A stretch of 64,000 nucleotides of DNA from Bolinopsis microptera (lineage: Eukaryota; Ctenophora; Tentaculata; Lobata; Bolinopsidae), in the NCBI RefSeq assembly GCF_026151205.1, contig NC_087078.1, positions 7,332,675-7,396,674 on the forward strand, in the 5' to 3' direction. The notes beneath the pieces are model-generated. The model was not told where the DNA came from, made no database searches, and saw only the letters and a program-made list of their open reading frames with translations. Positions 12,656 through 24,795 of the stretch are shown here, one piece after another (position 1 is the stretch's first letter; each line of letters opens with the position of its first letter). A program made the translations under genes and the position numbers.

Positions 12656-13139
12656 CTCTACCTGATAATGAAGAACTTAATTTCAAATCCTAAAAGGTTC
12701 AGAATATATAAAATAGGGTTTCTTTAAGTATCAGTAAATAGTAATATTAATTTCAGTCAAGTCATACACAAAACTTTGTGTGTGGTTCCCTTCGATGACA
12801 GACGAACCGTCCTAAAGAGAAACATTCTTATCTTTGTTGTCAGATGTCTCATAACATCAGAATATTGTTCTTTACTCTTATCAGCAATTTTATAATCAGC
12901 GTGTTGGAGGGTCCTGTGACATGTAATATCTGAACTTAGTATACCCACCAGATTTACAGATTAAGGACTGATTAATATACTTTTCAAATCCACATGCTCA
13001 GTGTAAAAGCATGTTCTTTATCCTCCAACCTCCAACCATATCTAATATGTTCTACAGTGTTCGTTGTTCCCTGCATATACTATAGTATCGATAACTAAGG
13101 CCAGCAACGGTTAAGGTATTATATCACACATTCTTCGCC
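12656..13139. other. Upstream region of NOL7-like gene, nothing else seen
   Basis: About 480 bp without recognisable coding or repeat content. A 63-codon minus-strand frame at 12757-12948 has no splice context or family features. Confidence 0.35.
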
Positions 13140-13199
13140 CATGGCTCCGCTGTATTGATCATGTAGTACAGCTCCTCATTTAACCCTCACACACGATTT

Positions 13200-13385
13200 C
13201 TCGAGCATTCAGCTGAGTAGACCGGGGGGCTGCAATTGCATAGGTCCATCGGAACCCTTAGCAGAACGGCAACGCCGCTCACGCCATGGCTAGTGACACA
13301 GGCAAGGATCGAACCCGCAACCTCATGATTGAGCAGCATATCACGAGTAAGGCAGGTCGACTAACGAACTGCGCCACTAAGCCAT
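13200..13385 (-). mobile_element. tRNA-derived SINE
   Basis: Read on the minus strand, 13384 downward gives a tRNA head. A box A-like TGGCTTAGTGGCGCAGTTCG is followed by a box B GGTTCGATCC (13306-13315) at the spacing of an RNA polymerase III internal promoter. The body continues toward 13200 and its end is uncertain. The flanking sequence does not fold as a complete functional tRNA, which is why a SINE is preferred. Confidence 0.65.
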
Positions 13386-13757
13386 AGTAGCAGACGTTTC
13401 AGATTTGTTAAAGTTTGCTAACTGTCATATCAGCCAAATCTTTTAAACTTTGTCTTGTTGTTATTGGGCTTTTAAAAAAGGGGGGGGGGGACCCCCAACC
13501 CATGTAGCTGAGACACCTCACAGCAAGTGGACCAAAGTGGCTCTTGCTTGTGAACAGTGCATCAACTACCCGCCGAAGCGGTGGGTTGGGAGTCCCCCCT
13601 GGGGTCATTTCGTCCGTAAAATTGTATACAATATAAAATAGTACAGTAAAATATCTACAAAATTTAGATAAACAAATATAGGAGACCTCAAAGCTCGTTT
13701 TCTGGGGGATGAGGTTTGAAGGAAACGTCTTGCAGTTCAAGATGCTGAAATTTTTGT

Positions 13758-14175
13758 TTAACTGATATGATTTTTGACTTGGCTCTTGGCTTCTTTTTTG
13801 TGGTCAGCTATCATCTCAGAGACACGATCTACAAACAAAGTGCAGAGCGGTATTATACCTCCGAAGGTTGTGAAGACTAGAGGGACAAAGGATCCTTTCT
13901 CTGACTGAAGTACTCTCTCTTCATACAAATCTTTCTTTTCTTTCTCATGATCTCTATAGATCTTATCTAGTGACCTTGATGTCAAAGAATGTTCTTTCAA
14001 AGGGTTCATACAATCCGACAACTGCAACATCAAGACGGGCTTCATCCTGGGTGTTGGTCTTCCTTGAGAATGAGCTTGGTTGGACTGTCAGGAGTGCTGG
14101 TTCTATCCTTACGTCTTTACACTTTGCTTCTCGGAGGAAGAAAGCAGCAGTGTCTCTTATGACATTGTGGCGCAT
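13758..14175 (-). pseudogene. Decayed nuclease-like domain of a mobile element
   Basis: Two overlapping minus-strand frames (13963-14175 and 13758-14045) form one protein broken by a frameshift near 13975. The order of motifs is RHNVIRDTAAFFL, then an E-P pair, ARLDVAVVGL, FFDIKVT, a charged helix (DHEKEKKDLYEERV) and FVPLVFTTFGG. E...D...D-x-K is the layout of a PD-(D/E)xK nuclease fold. Domains of this form are common in repetitive proteins of cnidarian and other invertebrate genomes. No reverse transcriptase lies next to it, so it is a fragment. The family name is inference. Confidence 0.5.
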
Positions 14176-14640
14176 GAAAACGTGTTATTGGGCTAATCAC
14201 TCAATATTAAAGAATAAACCCTATATAAAACCAACCCATTTAAAAACTCAATATATTCTCTCAAATATTGGGAGAAACAAAATCACCCTTAACCTTGTGG
14301 CTCCAAGTTCAAATCTAGACTATCTATATTATCACTATCACTCAATATTCATTTTTGTTTCAATGAGTTTGAGTCTTGAGGTCAACAGAGAAAAATCTAT
14401 GTTGGGTCACTGCTTTTGTAAAATATTGAAAAATGAACTGTTGTATGTACAAGTTCTGGAATTTGAAATCAACAACCATTCGTATTTATATGCTCAGGCA
14501 GACGACGTTCTATAAGTCAATTTGGACAACAACGCGACATAGCATAATTTTACAATATAGACAAAGGATCTTAGATTTTAAAACTCGTTAAAGACGCTCA
14601 ATTTTTTAAGTAAATAACAACAACAACAACAACATGGCGA
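14176..14640. other. Non-coding stretch
   Basis: AT-rich sequence ending in a short CAA repeat. Apart from an open frame antiparallel to the nuclease remnant, nothing is supported. Confidence 0.3.
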
Positions 14641-14885
14641 ACCTAGCAAGCTAGAAACGAGGGGCCGATCTCCTTTTCGTGTAGCGCTCGGCCACGGTCC
14701 TTTCGGTACAGATTTCCCTGCAGCATAGTCGGGACGCTGGCCAAGGCATATGCACTCGTGTTATTTTCGCAGCTCTAATGAAAGCCACTACCATTCACAC
14801 CATGGTTTGGTGAGCTGCCCTTCAGTTTTTGAGATTTTGGCCCAACTGGGTTTCGAACTCGCAACCTCCAGGCCAGTAGACAAGT
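14640..14885 (-). mobile_element. Possible second SINE (box B only)
   Basis: On the minus strand a box B-like GAGTTCGAAACCC lies at 14848-14860, preceded by GGAGGTTGC as in the SINE at 13.3 kb. The box A region is not clear, and the GC-rich body extends toward 14640 and ends at a (CAA)n tract. Weak evidence. Confidence 0.35.
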
Positions 14886-15625
14886 AAATAACAAATAAGT
14901 AAAAATATGCGCGGCGCAGGAAAATTAAAATCTGTATAACTTTACTTTTTTCAGTTTCAGTTGCAAAAACTATTTTATTTTCGAATACGATGATTTCAAT
15001 ACATTGTAAATGATCTAAAACCACAAAATTATTGAGGTTTCCAATCAATGATAAAGTTTGTAGCGCGATGCACTACTTACTACTACTAACTGGGCCGCGC
15101 CGCGCATCAAATAATGTTTCTTGCAACATATCGGTAGTTAGGCAAAATCTGCAAAACCAGTAGATTGGCAAAATGCACTATTGGGCCTCGCCAAAGGTTT
15201 GAAATCGTGAATTAACAGTAGACCATTTTCAAATATTAATTTTTATCGCCCATAATTTAACTATTTTGACTCAAAAGTGCAAATGATCTCATTGTGAATG
15301 GCGCAAAACACAATTGAGGTATTCAACGTTGTATTCCCAAAGAGAGCTTTGATTAACGGAAAATCATTCAAGTAAAAAAGAGATTTTTGAAGATTTTTGA
15401 AAAAAGCTTTTCTGCTGTCCCTTTGAACAAAATTTTTGGGGTTTTGACTTGTAGGTTTATAACTTACCAGGACGTGCGCCGAGTTCAGAGTTGGACTCGT
15501 GATCGTCGACGGTCCTATTTGGTAATATTTGGAACAAATATTTACGAGTATCAACCGTTAAGTTTTGACTAAAATTTTGACCGCATGAGTGATGACAGAT
15601 GAGTGACCAATCAGTGAGGTCGATG

Positions 15626-16484
15626 TAGTAGAGGCTCTTACGGGCATTGTCTGCTCGATACGCTAGGGACCCCAGATACACCTTACTAGACGTATTTTTG
15701 ACCGTAGAATCGATTAAAAGTAGTTTTAAGATGATTGGACTGACTTTTTGGGGGTAAAATCGCAAAAAACCGATTTTTGGGCAAAAAATAGGCCAAAAAA
15801 CCATGTTTTTTGATATTTTGAACAAGTTAATTTTGTTGGCATGTCGGCAAAACTTGCATGGAGATAGCTAAAACACAGCCGCACAAGATGGTTTAAAATT
15901 TGAAAAATCCCTCTATTTTTTTGGGGGTAAAAATCCAAAAAAGTGGTAAAAATTTTGACTTTTTTGCTTGAAGTTTGAATAATTTTTTGCAGTTGTATTA
16001 AATCAACCCAAAAATAGTCACATCGTGTTTGCCTAAATTTTTCCTTTCCGAGAAGTACCCACTTCATATACTTTATCGAAGTTTGAATATTGTCACTCCG
16101 CAAGCGTTTTTGCCAAATTTTCGACGCGCACTACGCGCAAAAGCATTTAGTTGTTATCAATTGGCATCCGCGCGTTCATCATAAATTTCAAACAGCTATA
16201 ACTCAGCGAGATTATGTCCGTTCTAGCTCATATTTTCACACCAAATAGAAAACAATGTAATCTTATTGCTGACAAAATATGAATATAATTACTTTATTTG
16301 CCTTAGAGTAATAGACTGTCAAAGTTTAAAACGTGCATTGGTATAGCACGTGACTAATAAAGCCAAATTTATACTTCTTAACATATTATCGATTCTTAGA
16401 CATCATACTATTGTGTCCAATTAGCGGTAAAGTCTTTAAACTCGTAGCAGAAAACACGTCTTTTTGCCCGTAAGAGCCTCTACT
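15626..16484. mobile_element. Non-autonomous DNA transposon, ~860 bp
   Basis: The termini TAGTAGAGGCTCTTACGGGC at 15626 and its inverse at about 16465-16484 form a TIR of about 20 bp. The interior has no transposase frame. It includes poly-T/poly-A-rich strings such as GGCCAAAAAACCATGTTTTT. A diverged second copy in the opposite orientation is present at 53870-54131. Confidence 0.75.
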
Positions 16485-16654
16485 AATGAGAGTGACACAA
16501 GTCGCCATGCACCATTAAGGACTGAAAGCAGTATATATCCAGAAAAAACTTTGATGCAATGAAAATTTTGAATGTGTCCTACTGGTACTAGTAGGACATG
16601 TTCAAATTTTACCTGGGGACCTCAGGCTATCATGTTCATAAATAGTGAAACAAA

Positions 16655-16745
16655 TTTAGTGAAACAAATTTAAAATTTTCTCCTTTATTTTACAATCATA
16701 ATATAATAATATTTATAAGTCTCCGTTTTGAAAGTTTTAAATTTT
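16655..16745. repeat. Dispersed repeat shared with the loop of the 24.4-kb foldback
   Basis: AAACAAATTTAGTGAAACAA through TCTCCGTTTTGAAAGTTTTA recurs inverted at 24361-24470. The segment just before it (16600-16640) matches 24716-24750. This shows shared flanking sequence around the two family A LINE copies. Confidence 0.7.
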
Positions 16746-16776
16746 AATATATTCACATTTCTATTTGTATTTAAAA

Positions 16777-17870
16777 GTAAGTATGTCTCGGTATTAGGTG
16801 AAGAATCCGAGAAACTTCCAGTAGTCTATGGAGTGCCGCAGGGGAGCTGTCTTGGTCCCTTACTTTTTATTATTTATATTAATGACATCCGTAACTCATC
16901 AATTATAGGAAAGTTTATACTATTTGCCGACGACACTAACATATTTATAGAAGACACATGTGTCAAAAGACTATACGAAAAAGGAAATGAAGTTCTATCA
17001 TTTGTGTACAAGTATATGAAACTAAACTTATTACATATTAACATTAAGAAATGTTGTTTTATTCATTTTAAACCCTCACGGGCCAAAGAGGAAGTAGAAA
17101 ATGACGAGAACATACTAACTTTAAATAATGTAGTTATTAAAAGAGTTCAAGAAGCTAAATTTCTAGGCGTTATTATTGACGACCAACTTAACTGGAAATC
17201 ACATACGCAGTCACTTAACTCAAAACTTAAATGCGAAGTAGGAAAGCTGTGCAGAATACGACACATTGTCCCAAAGCAGTATTATAAGGATTTATATCAT
17301 ACTCTATTTGAATCACATTTAGGATTTGGAATATCTGTGTGGGGTGGTATTAGCAATAACCGACTTGAACCTATCTTTAAAACACAGAAAAAGTGTATAA
17401 GAATTCTGTTTGGGGATAGAGAAGCTTACCTAGAGAAGTTTAAAACGTGTGCCCGAACACGACCTGTTGATAAGCAAAGACTGGGGTTGGACTTTTACCA
17501 AAAAGAACACTCCAAGCCCTTGTTTAAAACCCACAGGTTGTTGACGGTCCACAATCTGTACAAGTACACTTGTCTCTTAGAACTATTCAAAATTAATAAG
17601 TTAGAGGAACCATTATCACTGTACTCATCATTTAACAGGTCACCACGACGAGAGGATTATTTCATTACATCACAACCATCCTCACAATTCATCTACCAAT
17701 CATCCTACATGTGGAACAGCTGTCGACAAACATCAAGTAAGATAAGTTTTAATACTCCATCAAACGGGTTTAAGAATATATTGAAAATTGCCTTACGAGA
17801 ATTGCAATTCAAGCATGATACACTTGATTGGTGTGAGCTTAATTTTGCCACAAATGAGCTCAAGTTCTGA
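16777..17870 (+). pseudogene. CR1-like LINE family A, 5'-truncated reverse transcriptase (copy 1)
   Basis: The open frame holds only the back half of a reverse transcriptase. It begins at VSVLGEESEKLP and passes through the GVPQGS block and the catalytic FADDTNIF box, then the thumb and connection region (LGVIIDDQLNW, LYHTLFESHL) to a stop at 17868-17870. The PHD finger, endonuclease and first RT blocks are missing. The protein is nearly identical to the minus-strand copy at 28.9-30.0 kb. Homology to that copy begins at AGTATGTCTC near 16779, so the reported frame start at 16728 is not part of the element. This is a typical product of incomplete target-primed reverse transcription. Confidence 0.85.
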
Positions 17871-19040
17871 TTTATGTGAGTTACTAAAATGACCATATAT
17901 CTTTTCTCATACATATAACCACTGCACTCCAACCAAAAACATTACTTACACCATACTCCACAAATGATATATATATATACACAAACACACTAGTACCGAG
18001 CAATCGCACTGTAAAACATGCTCACGATACACTCAAAATTGGAAATATTCAACGGCTTGTATATGAAACTTACACTTACACTCAGTGTACACCCAGTGTT
18101 AACTAGTATTACACACTGGTAAACTCTACGTAACGCGCGAAAATAATAATTCTATGGCGTTTTCATTGTCACATTTCACGTCGACGGGATTAAACGCGCG
18201 CGCGCGCGCGTAACATCTTATCTTACTGCTATCTCAACGAATAAACACACAACGACTTTGACAATTGACCGACGACTTAACGATTGTGAGTTATGACGGA
18301 CTTAACTGTATGGGTCAACTACTAAAACTGCATTGTATACTATCTTAATCATTATACTGGACATGAGATGACGAAGTATCTTGAGCAGCACTTTATACCT
18401 CCACTTAGAACTTGATTAGTCACGAACAATAGAATCATTATAAATCAATACAATAAAACATCTTGATCAATAAATGCCTAGCAGCACCAGACAGCAGCCG
18501 TGTACCTTTTTCGACTCCACGGAGTCCCTGATGGACTTTTGTTTACTTTTGTTAATAATTTGACCGCAACCTTTCTTTCTCGAAACACAAATCCTACTGT
18601 ACTTCATTACAGTATTAAGATAATATAATATAAAGCAAATCATGTGAATATATGACTACGAAATAGATCTATAGACTTGTCCATAATATTTAATACCGTA
18701 TTGATGGTTTTGAATTTTGTATATTGAATTTTAATGTGAAGCGTTTACTCTTCCCCCTCGGCAATTAATTAGAAAGTTAGATTAATGACAATAATTGCCA
18801 AATGACGTAGTAGATATAGATGTTCAATGTTGTAGAGTGATTTCAAGAGTAGTGGTCCACAGGGGCCCGAAAAAGCCGTACAGGCACTTGGGTCCTTATC
18901 CTTGTCACTAGTCCCAATTGGATTCACTTTACACAAAACATGAACGTTTACAATTTAGACGTACACATTGGCACGATATTTATTAGAAAGCAAACAGTAT
19001 AAAATAATACGTGCGTGCGCGGCTTGAGCCGCGCCGCATA
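17871..19040 (+). mobile_element. LINE family A 3' region (copy 1)
   Basis: Non-coding sequence downstream of the RT stop, matched in inverse by 27420-28240 and 24800-25215. Shared landmarks include the alternating CG tract (18195-18211), the GACTCCACGGAGTC palindrome (18514-18530) and the GC-rich GCGCGGCTTGAGCCGCGCCG near the end. It is treated as 3' UTR of about 1.1 kb. Family B sequence begins at about 19041. Confidence 0.7.
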
Positions 19041-20005
19041 ACAATTTTATTTATTATAACTCCATCCTAATAAACTACTACCCTCCCTCAGTTGATACCA
19101 CCACTAGTAGCAAGCTCCCTTTTCACTCTGACGATGAGTCTGAGATTATTGCTAACTCAGAAATTGCTACTATCAGCATAGGCGACGTCAGGAAGGTGTG
19201 CTTTAAGTGCATCTATGAGACCGGAAACGAAGCCTCAACTGAGTATGTTCATAGTGTAAGTCCAGAATCTAACTCAGTGTATGTGATGACACGATCGTCA
19301 CAAGCCTGGTATCGTCACGGTATTGATGAAACAGGTCCTGCTGAAACTCAGTCTTCTGTGCAGACAGGAAGGTTCTCCATCACACTGAGAACTGTGAGCA
19401 AACAGTTTAGCCGGAGCTGCATCATCATGGGCGACTCTAACACCAAGCCCATCAAGTTCGGTGTCGGTACTGGAACCCTTGGACAGTCCTTCCCAGGTGA
19501 ACGTGTTAAAGCCAACAAGGTCAGTGCAATAGACCCTAAGCTCTGCATTGGTTATAGCAACGTCATCTTAGTTTGTGGGACCAACGATCTACGAGTTGAA
19601 AATGTGCAGTCACCTGGTGATATACACCAGCTGGTAGACATTCTCCACCTGAAAATCCAGCAGATCCAGAAACTGTGCCCTAAGGCGAAGTTGTTTGTCA
19701 CAGCAGTTTTACCGTCTAGACTCCCTAAGATGAATAAAAACATTATGGCATTCAACAGCTTGGTTGATGAAATGTTGTACTCTAGCTTTAACCAGACTGT
19801 ATGGCACCTTGGTGTTGGCCACTTTTTAGACGGTAAAGGGTTGCTTGCTATGAAACTCACGAGAAATGGTGATGAAATCCATCTCGGAGAGCTTGGTATT
19901 GCTAAATTTGTGAGATGTCTGAAACAGTGGGTGTATGTGAGGGAGAGACAGGAGAGAGTAAGACAAAGGAAGGCCACCCGACCAGTGGGAGTTTATCCCA
20001 CTTAG
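19041..20005 (+). CDS. LINE family B ORF1: AlkB-like dioxygenase + SGNH esterase (5'-truncated)
   Basis: The frame is open from about 19032, so the GTG at 19196 is not the true start. Upstream of it the frame encodes NYYPP and the HxD iron ligands (LPFHSDDE). The region from 19196 supplies the second histidine (WYRHGID) and the R-x-S-x-T-x-R arginines (RFSITLR), completing an AlkB-type 2OG-Fe(II) dioxygenase core. An SGNH hydrolase follows, with block I GDSN, block III CGTNDL and block V DEIH. The stop is TAG at 20003-20005. SGNH esterases in ORF1 are known from CR1-clade LINEs. The N-terminal part of the AlkB domain is lost at the element junction. The dioxygenase may protect or repair nucleic acid intermediates; that is inference. 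Confidence 0.8.
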
Positions 20006-20011
20006 TTTATC

Positions 20012-23000
20012 ATGATTATGAAACTTATTAAAGATGTGTGCGACCCCTGTAGTAAATACATTAATATTGGCCAGCCACTCTTAGAATGTGAAAATTGCAG
20101 CAAAGTTGTTCATACTAAGTGCTTCAGATCCGCGAAATTTACAAGCAAAAACGGTCTATGGATGTGCAGTGATTGCTGTAGTACAATAGAAGATAGGTAT
20201 TGCCCATTTCCAAGCAGCCAAAGATATGATGATTCAGATAAATTCTATGATACAAACAACCAGGAAGATGTCACCATAGCTAAATTCTCTTCAATACTTG
20301 AAGACTGTAAGCGTTACACAAAACAAGAACTAGCAAACTCAATCAGCAAACTTTTTCCTGAGAAAAATAAAAATTCTGCTTATCTGCCCGCTCTGTTTTG
20401 CAATATAGATGGGTTTGCTAGTAATTTTGACAGCTTTTTAATAGAACATAAGACCCTCCCGTGTAATTTTGATGTCATTGGATTGGCTGAGACCAACATC
20501 GATCCAAGCCAACAAGGCTTATACCAAATCCCCTCCTATACAACATTTTGTCAAGTACCATTCCCTGATAAGAAAAAAGGAACAGGAGTATCCTTATATG
20601 TCTCTGATCGCCTGAATGCTGTAGTAATCGAAAATCTATCTCACTGTACAAAAGATATTGAGTGCTTATTTGTTGAAATTACTCTTAGCTCGGGTGATAA
20701 ACTGACATATGGGGTTGCTTATCGTCCTCCAAATGGCTGTAGTGAGACCTTTTGTCAAACTCTTGAGGATATATCTAAGCAGTTGGCTGGTAAAAAGTTC
20801 CATATTCTTGGCGATTTTAACTCTAACCTCCTCAATGTACAAACCTCCAGCCAGCTATTTGAGGACACGTTACTTCGTAACAATATGTATCCTACTATAT
20901 CACTTGCTACCCACTTCCGTCCTAACTGTAAAAACTCATGTATTGACAATATCCTCACATCAGAGATAGATCATGTACTTCTCTCCGGTGTATTGAATGA
21001 TAGGATTGGTGACCATGCCTTTATATTCACCTTCACGTCAATTCCTACCGAAAACAGTACTGAAAAACTTAAACATGTTCGCTACTATGATTATTCAAGT
21101 TCCAAACTCACTAATTTTGTTAATGAACTCGAGGTGAAGGTGAATGACTTGACTCCCTCGGTAAACTTCAATGAGTTCTTGGACTGCTTCAATGAAACAC
21201 TTGATAAACACTGTAAGCTTGATGTACCAAAAGTTACCAAAAGGACTCCCAAACTCAACCCGTGGATTACCGATGGAATCATTGTCTCAGTTGAAAGAAA
21301 ACATGAACTCTGTAGAGACTGGTCAAGCACTGTAACAAATAGAAACCCTGAGGGTAATGTACTGCTCTATAAAGTCTTCAGTGACTACCGAAGAATGCTT
21401 AAAAGTATTATCAAGGTCGCCAAACGATCGTACTACTGCAATGAAATCCATAAAAATATAGAAAACAGCAAAAAAAACGTGGCAGATAATCAATGAGCTC
21501 AGGGGCAAGAAAAAGAAGCAAACTAAGCCTCCCTTTATCATAAACAACGAACGAATCATGAATCGTAGAGTCATAGCCAATGGATTCAACTCTTACTTTG
21601 TTTCTATTGCCCCTAAGCTCAATGAAACACTTAGTAGCAGTGAGGCCTCTGGTTTACCAATTCTCCCTATAAAAACATTCTATGATTTCCTTGGAAAGAC
21701 TAATGAAAAATCGATTATGTTAGAAGACTGTACACCTTATGAGATAACGGAAATAATAAAAGGATTTGAAAATGGAAAAGCAAGTGATATTCCTGTTAGT
21801 GTAATCAAAAGATCATCTCACGTAATTACACCGATCCTTAGTCGATACATCAACATCTTAATGTCTAATGGCACGTTCCCCGACGTTCTAAAGACTGGTA
21901 GAATAACTCCTGTATTTAAGAAGGGAAACCCTGAAGAGATAGAAAACTACCGCCCAATCTCTACTCTCTCTATATTTGGTAAAATCTTTGAAAAGATCAT
22001 TTACTCAAGAATATATTCGTTTGCTAGCTCACAGGGTATAATATCTAAAACACAATTTGGCTTCAGGCAGTCACACTCTACTTCACATGCAGTTAATCAC
22101 TCAGTAAACCTTATAACTGAATCTCTAAAACTTAAGCATCATGTCTTAGGCATATTCATAGACCTAAGCAAAGCTTTTGATACAATAGATCATGGTACAT
22201 TACTTGTCAAATTACAGGGCTATGGGATACGTGGGGTGGCAAATGATCTTATAAAAAGTTACTTAACAAATAGATCACAATATACTGAAGTTGTTGGTGA
22301 GAAATCTGACGCCTTGAAAATACAGTTTGGAGTCCCTCAGGGTTCGATTCTTGGACCTCTCTTATTTCTCCTATATATTAATGATATCGCCAACAGCTCC
22401 AATTTGGGATCATTTGTCACCTTCGCTGATGACACCAATATATTTGTGACTGGGAAATCTAAAAAGGAGGCATATATGCGTGGTAATTCTCTTTTAGCTA
22501 GTTTATATTCCTACATGCGAGCAAACAAACTCCATGTCAACTTGTCTAAATGCTGTTTCATTCACTTTAAACCAGCATCGTCCTCCCAGACTGACAATAA
22601 TTCTGAATATACTCTAACCATTGATAACTTTCCAATAAAACAAGTTGCATCTGCTAAGTTTCTGGGAGTCGTCATCGATGAAAAGCTAACCTGGGAAGAA
22701 CATATAAAATCACTTAGGCGTTCTCTCAGCCATGCAACATCAACTCTCTGCCGCCTACGCTGCTCCCTCCCAGATTTCTTACACCGCCAGTTGTATTACA
22801 CTCTATTTGAATCACACCTCTCCTATTGTATCACGGTTTGGGGTGGGGCAGCCAAAACTCGTATAAGTTCTGTATTCAAAGCACAAAAATATTGTCTCAG
22901 GGTACTGTTTGGCGACAGGGAGGCATACCTAGATAAATTTAAGACCTGTGCTCGTGCTCGACCGTTTGGCAACCAAAATCTGAACAAAAAATTTTTCTTG

Positions 23001-23408
23001 AAAGAGCACACGAAACCTTTGTTCAAGGAACACGGAATACTTGCCGTCCAAAACCTGTACACTTACCATTGTTTCCTTGAGCTCTATAAAATCATGAAAT
23101 TCCGTGCTCCGATTTCCCTCCATGAAAATTTCACCTGCTCAAGTAGGAAACCCACCCTTATACTAAGCCAAGCAGACCCCCCTGACAACTTCAATAGCAG
23201 AACGACTCGTATTTGGAACGTAATTGTGCCTAAGCTTGGTATACGTGACTACTGTCTAAGTGTGGCCTGCCTGAAGTCTAGGATGAAGCAATCACTGCTC
23301 GTCAACCAGCATAACCATGCTGATCTTGATTGGACAAACAAAGATTTCGAATGCTCTAATCTAAATTTTGACATTAAGTCTACCCTAGGGTCCACACATC
23401 CAAAATGA
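20012..23408 (+). pseudogene. LINE family B ORF2: PHD finger, AP-type endonuclease, reverse transcriptase (one frameshift)
   Basis: ORF2 begins at ATG 20012, in the same frame as ORF1 and six bases past its TAG. Residues 10-55 form a PHD finger (C10, C13, C26, C29, H34, C37, C52, C55). Residues of about 125-345 form an EEP endonuclease (LAETN, VAYRPP, LGDFNSN, SCIDNIL, GDHAF). The frame breaks at an A8 run (21470-21477), where one extra A shifts it to a TGA. The second frame, from 21558, carries the full reverse transcriptase (YRPIS, FIDLSKAFDTIDH, GVPQGS, FADDTNIF) and the C-terminal domain to 23408. Otherwise it is intact, so the element may be young. RT relatedness to family A is clear but distant. 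Confidence 0.88.
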
Positions 23409-24084
23409 TTATCTTGAAATTGAAAATTAGCTGGGTGTGCATTTTCCTTCCTGTCTTACTAACGTGTGTGAGCGCAGTGTAGTGAGAAAGTGTTTTTAAC
23501 AGATTTATTATTAGACTTAGGATTATGATTTTTAATATATTACATTGATAAAAGATTTATTTTTGATAGGTACTTAATAAAGTTGATGAATTTCCCTCCC
23601 TATTAAAATTTTAAACCCATTTAGTGAAAATTGATAAACGAAGATCTAGATATTGATACATATTATAACCAACATTGCTTATATTCTGCCTTGTAAACAA
23701 AGAGCAAATCTTCTTAATGCCTTCTTCCTGTCCTAAAACTAAAACTTCATCCTATTAAAGTAAAGGCCAGTTGTTACCACAAGCTATTATACCGTCCCTC
23801 TCAAAAACATACCTCAGCCTCCATCAAAAACAATTTTAGTTTTCAGTCCTTCTAGTTTCCAAAAATCTACCGAGCTAGTGTTCTGGTGTGCACAAAAGCC
23901 CCTAAGCCCGTGCATTCCTTGCCCCGCTAGCTGCCAGTCCTTGACAAACTTCCAATAGCAAAGATCAACTAGTCATTTACAAATTGAGCACTATACAATT
24001 TTAATTGTTTTAAATATTTGACTTTGTAAAATGAGCTAAAACATTGATTTATTAGTTTCATTGATTTATTAGTTTCATTGTTTA
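23409..24084. other. 3' region of LINE B and spacer
   Basis: Non-coding. The LINE B 3' UTR begins here, but I could not place its end because no poly-A or microsatellite tail is evident before about 23600. No other feature was recognised. Confidence 0.4.
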
Positions 24085-24090
24085 GGGGCT

Positions 24091-24718
24091 GGAGTACGCG
24101 TGTTTACAGATTAATGAATTGTTGCATTGTAAATATTTAAAGTTGACGATATATTATGATTTAATAGTAAATTTTTCAAAGCTGGCTTTGGACTTAGGTA
24201 AAATTATAATTTATTTATTTAAAAGAAAAAACCACGGATAGTTTTTAATTTACATAGTCGTATAACTATAATCAAGTTAATCCTGTTTTCAAGAATGCGC
24301 GGCTTTGGCGGCCAGTTATTGACTTGTACATAAAATTGAATTTTAAATAGAAATGTGAATGTATTAAAATTTAAAACTTTCAAAACGGAGGCTTATAAAT
24401 ATTATTATATTATGATTGTAAAATAAAGGATAAACTTTTAAATTTGTTTCACTAAAATTTGTTTCACTAAAATTCAATTTAATGTATAAGTCAATAACTG
24501 GCCGCCAAAGCCGCGCATTCTTGAAAACAGGATTAAATTGTTTATGATTATACGACAAAGAGAAATAAATTTAAACTATCCGTGGTTTTTTAAAATAAAT
24601 TATAATCTTACCTAAATCCAAAGCCAGCTTTGTAAAATTTACTATTAGATCATAATATATCGTCAATTCTCAATATTTACAATGCAACATTTCATTAATC
24701 TACATACAAGCGTACTCT
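24091..24718. mobile_element. Foldback element with ~240-bp arms
   Basis: The left arm (24091-24345: GAGTACGCGTGTTTACAGAT, GCGCGGCTTTGGCGGCCAGT) is the inverse of the right arm (about 24478-24718). The loop at 24361-24470 matches 16655-16745. The outer end GGGGCTGGAGTACGC at 24085-24099 also matches the 3' terminus of the adjacent LINE A copy in inverse (24797-24811). Confidence 0.8.
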
Positions 24719-24762
24719 TACCTGAGGACCCCAGGCTATTATGTTCATTAACATATAGATTT

Positions 24763-24795
24763 GGCGGAATGACAGGCTGAGCGCGGCCCAGTAAG
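24763..24795. repeat. 33-bp direct repeat, left copy, flanking LINE A copy 2
   Basis: The sequence starts GGCGGAATGACAGGCTGAGC and is identical to 34058-34090. The two copies bracket the whole family A LINE (24796-34057) in the manner of a long target-site duplication. Confidence 0.75.

Noticed and set aside
13970-14515. 181-codon plus-strand frame
   Set aside because: Its first half is antisense to the nuclease-like remnant; the rest is AT-rich without recognisable features.
24763-24795. Fragment of ribosomal or spliceosomal RNA gene as LINE target
   Set aside because: I could not match the 33-mer to a conserved RNA; kept only as a direct repeat.
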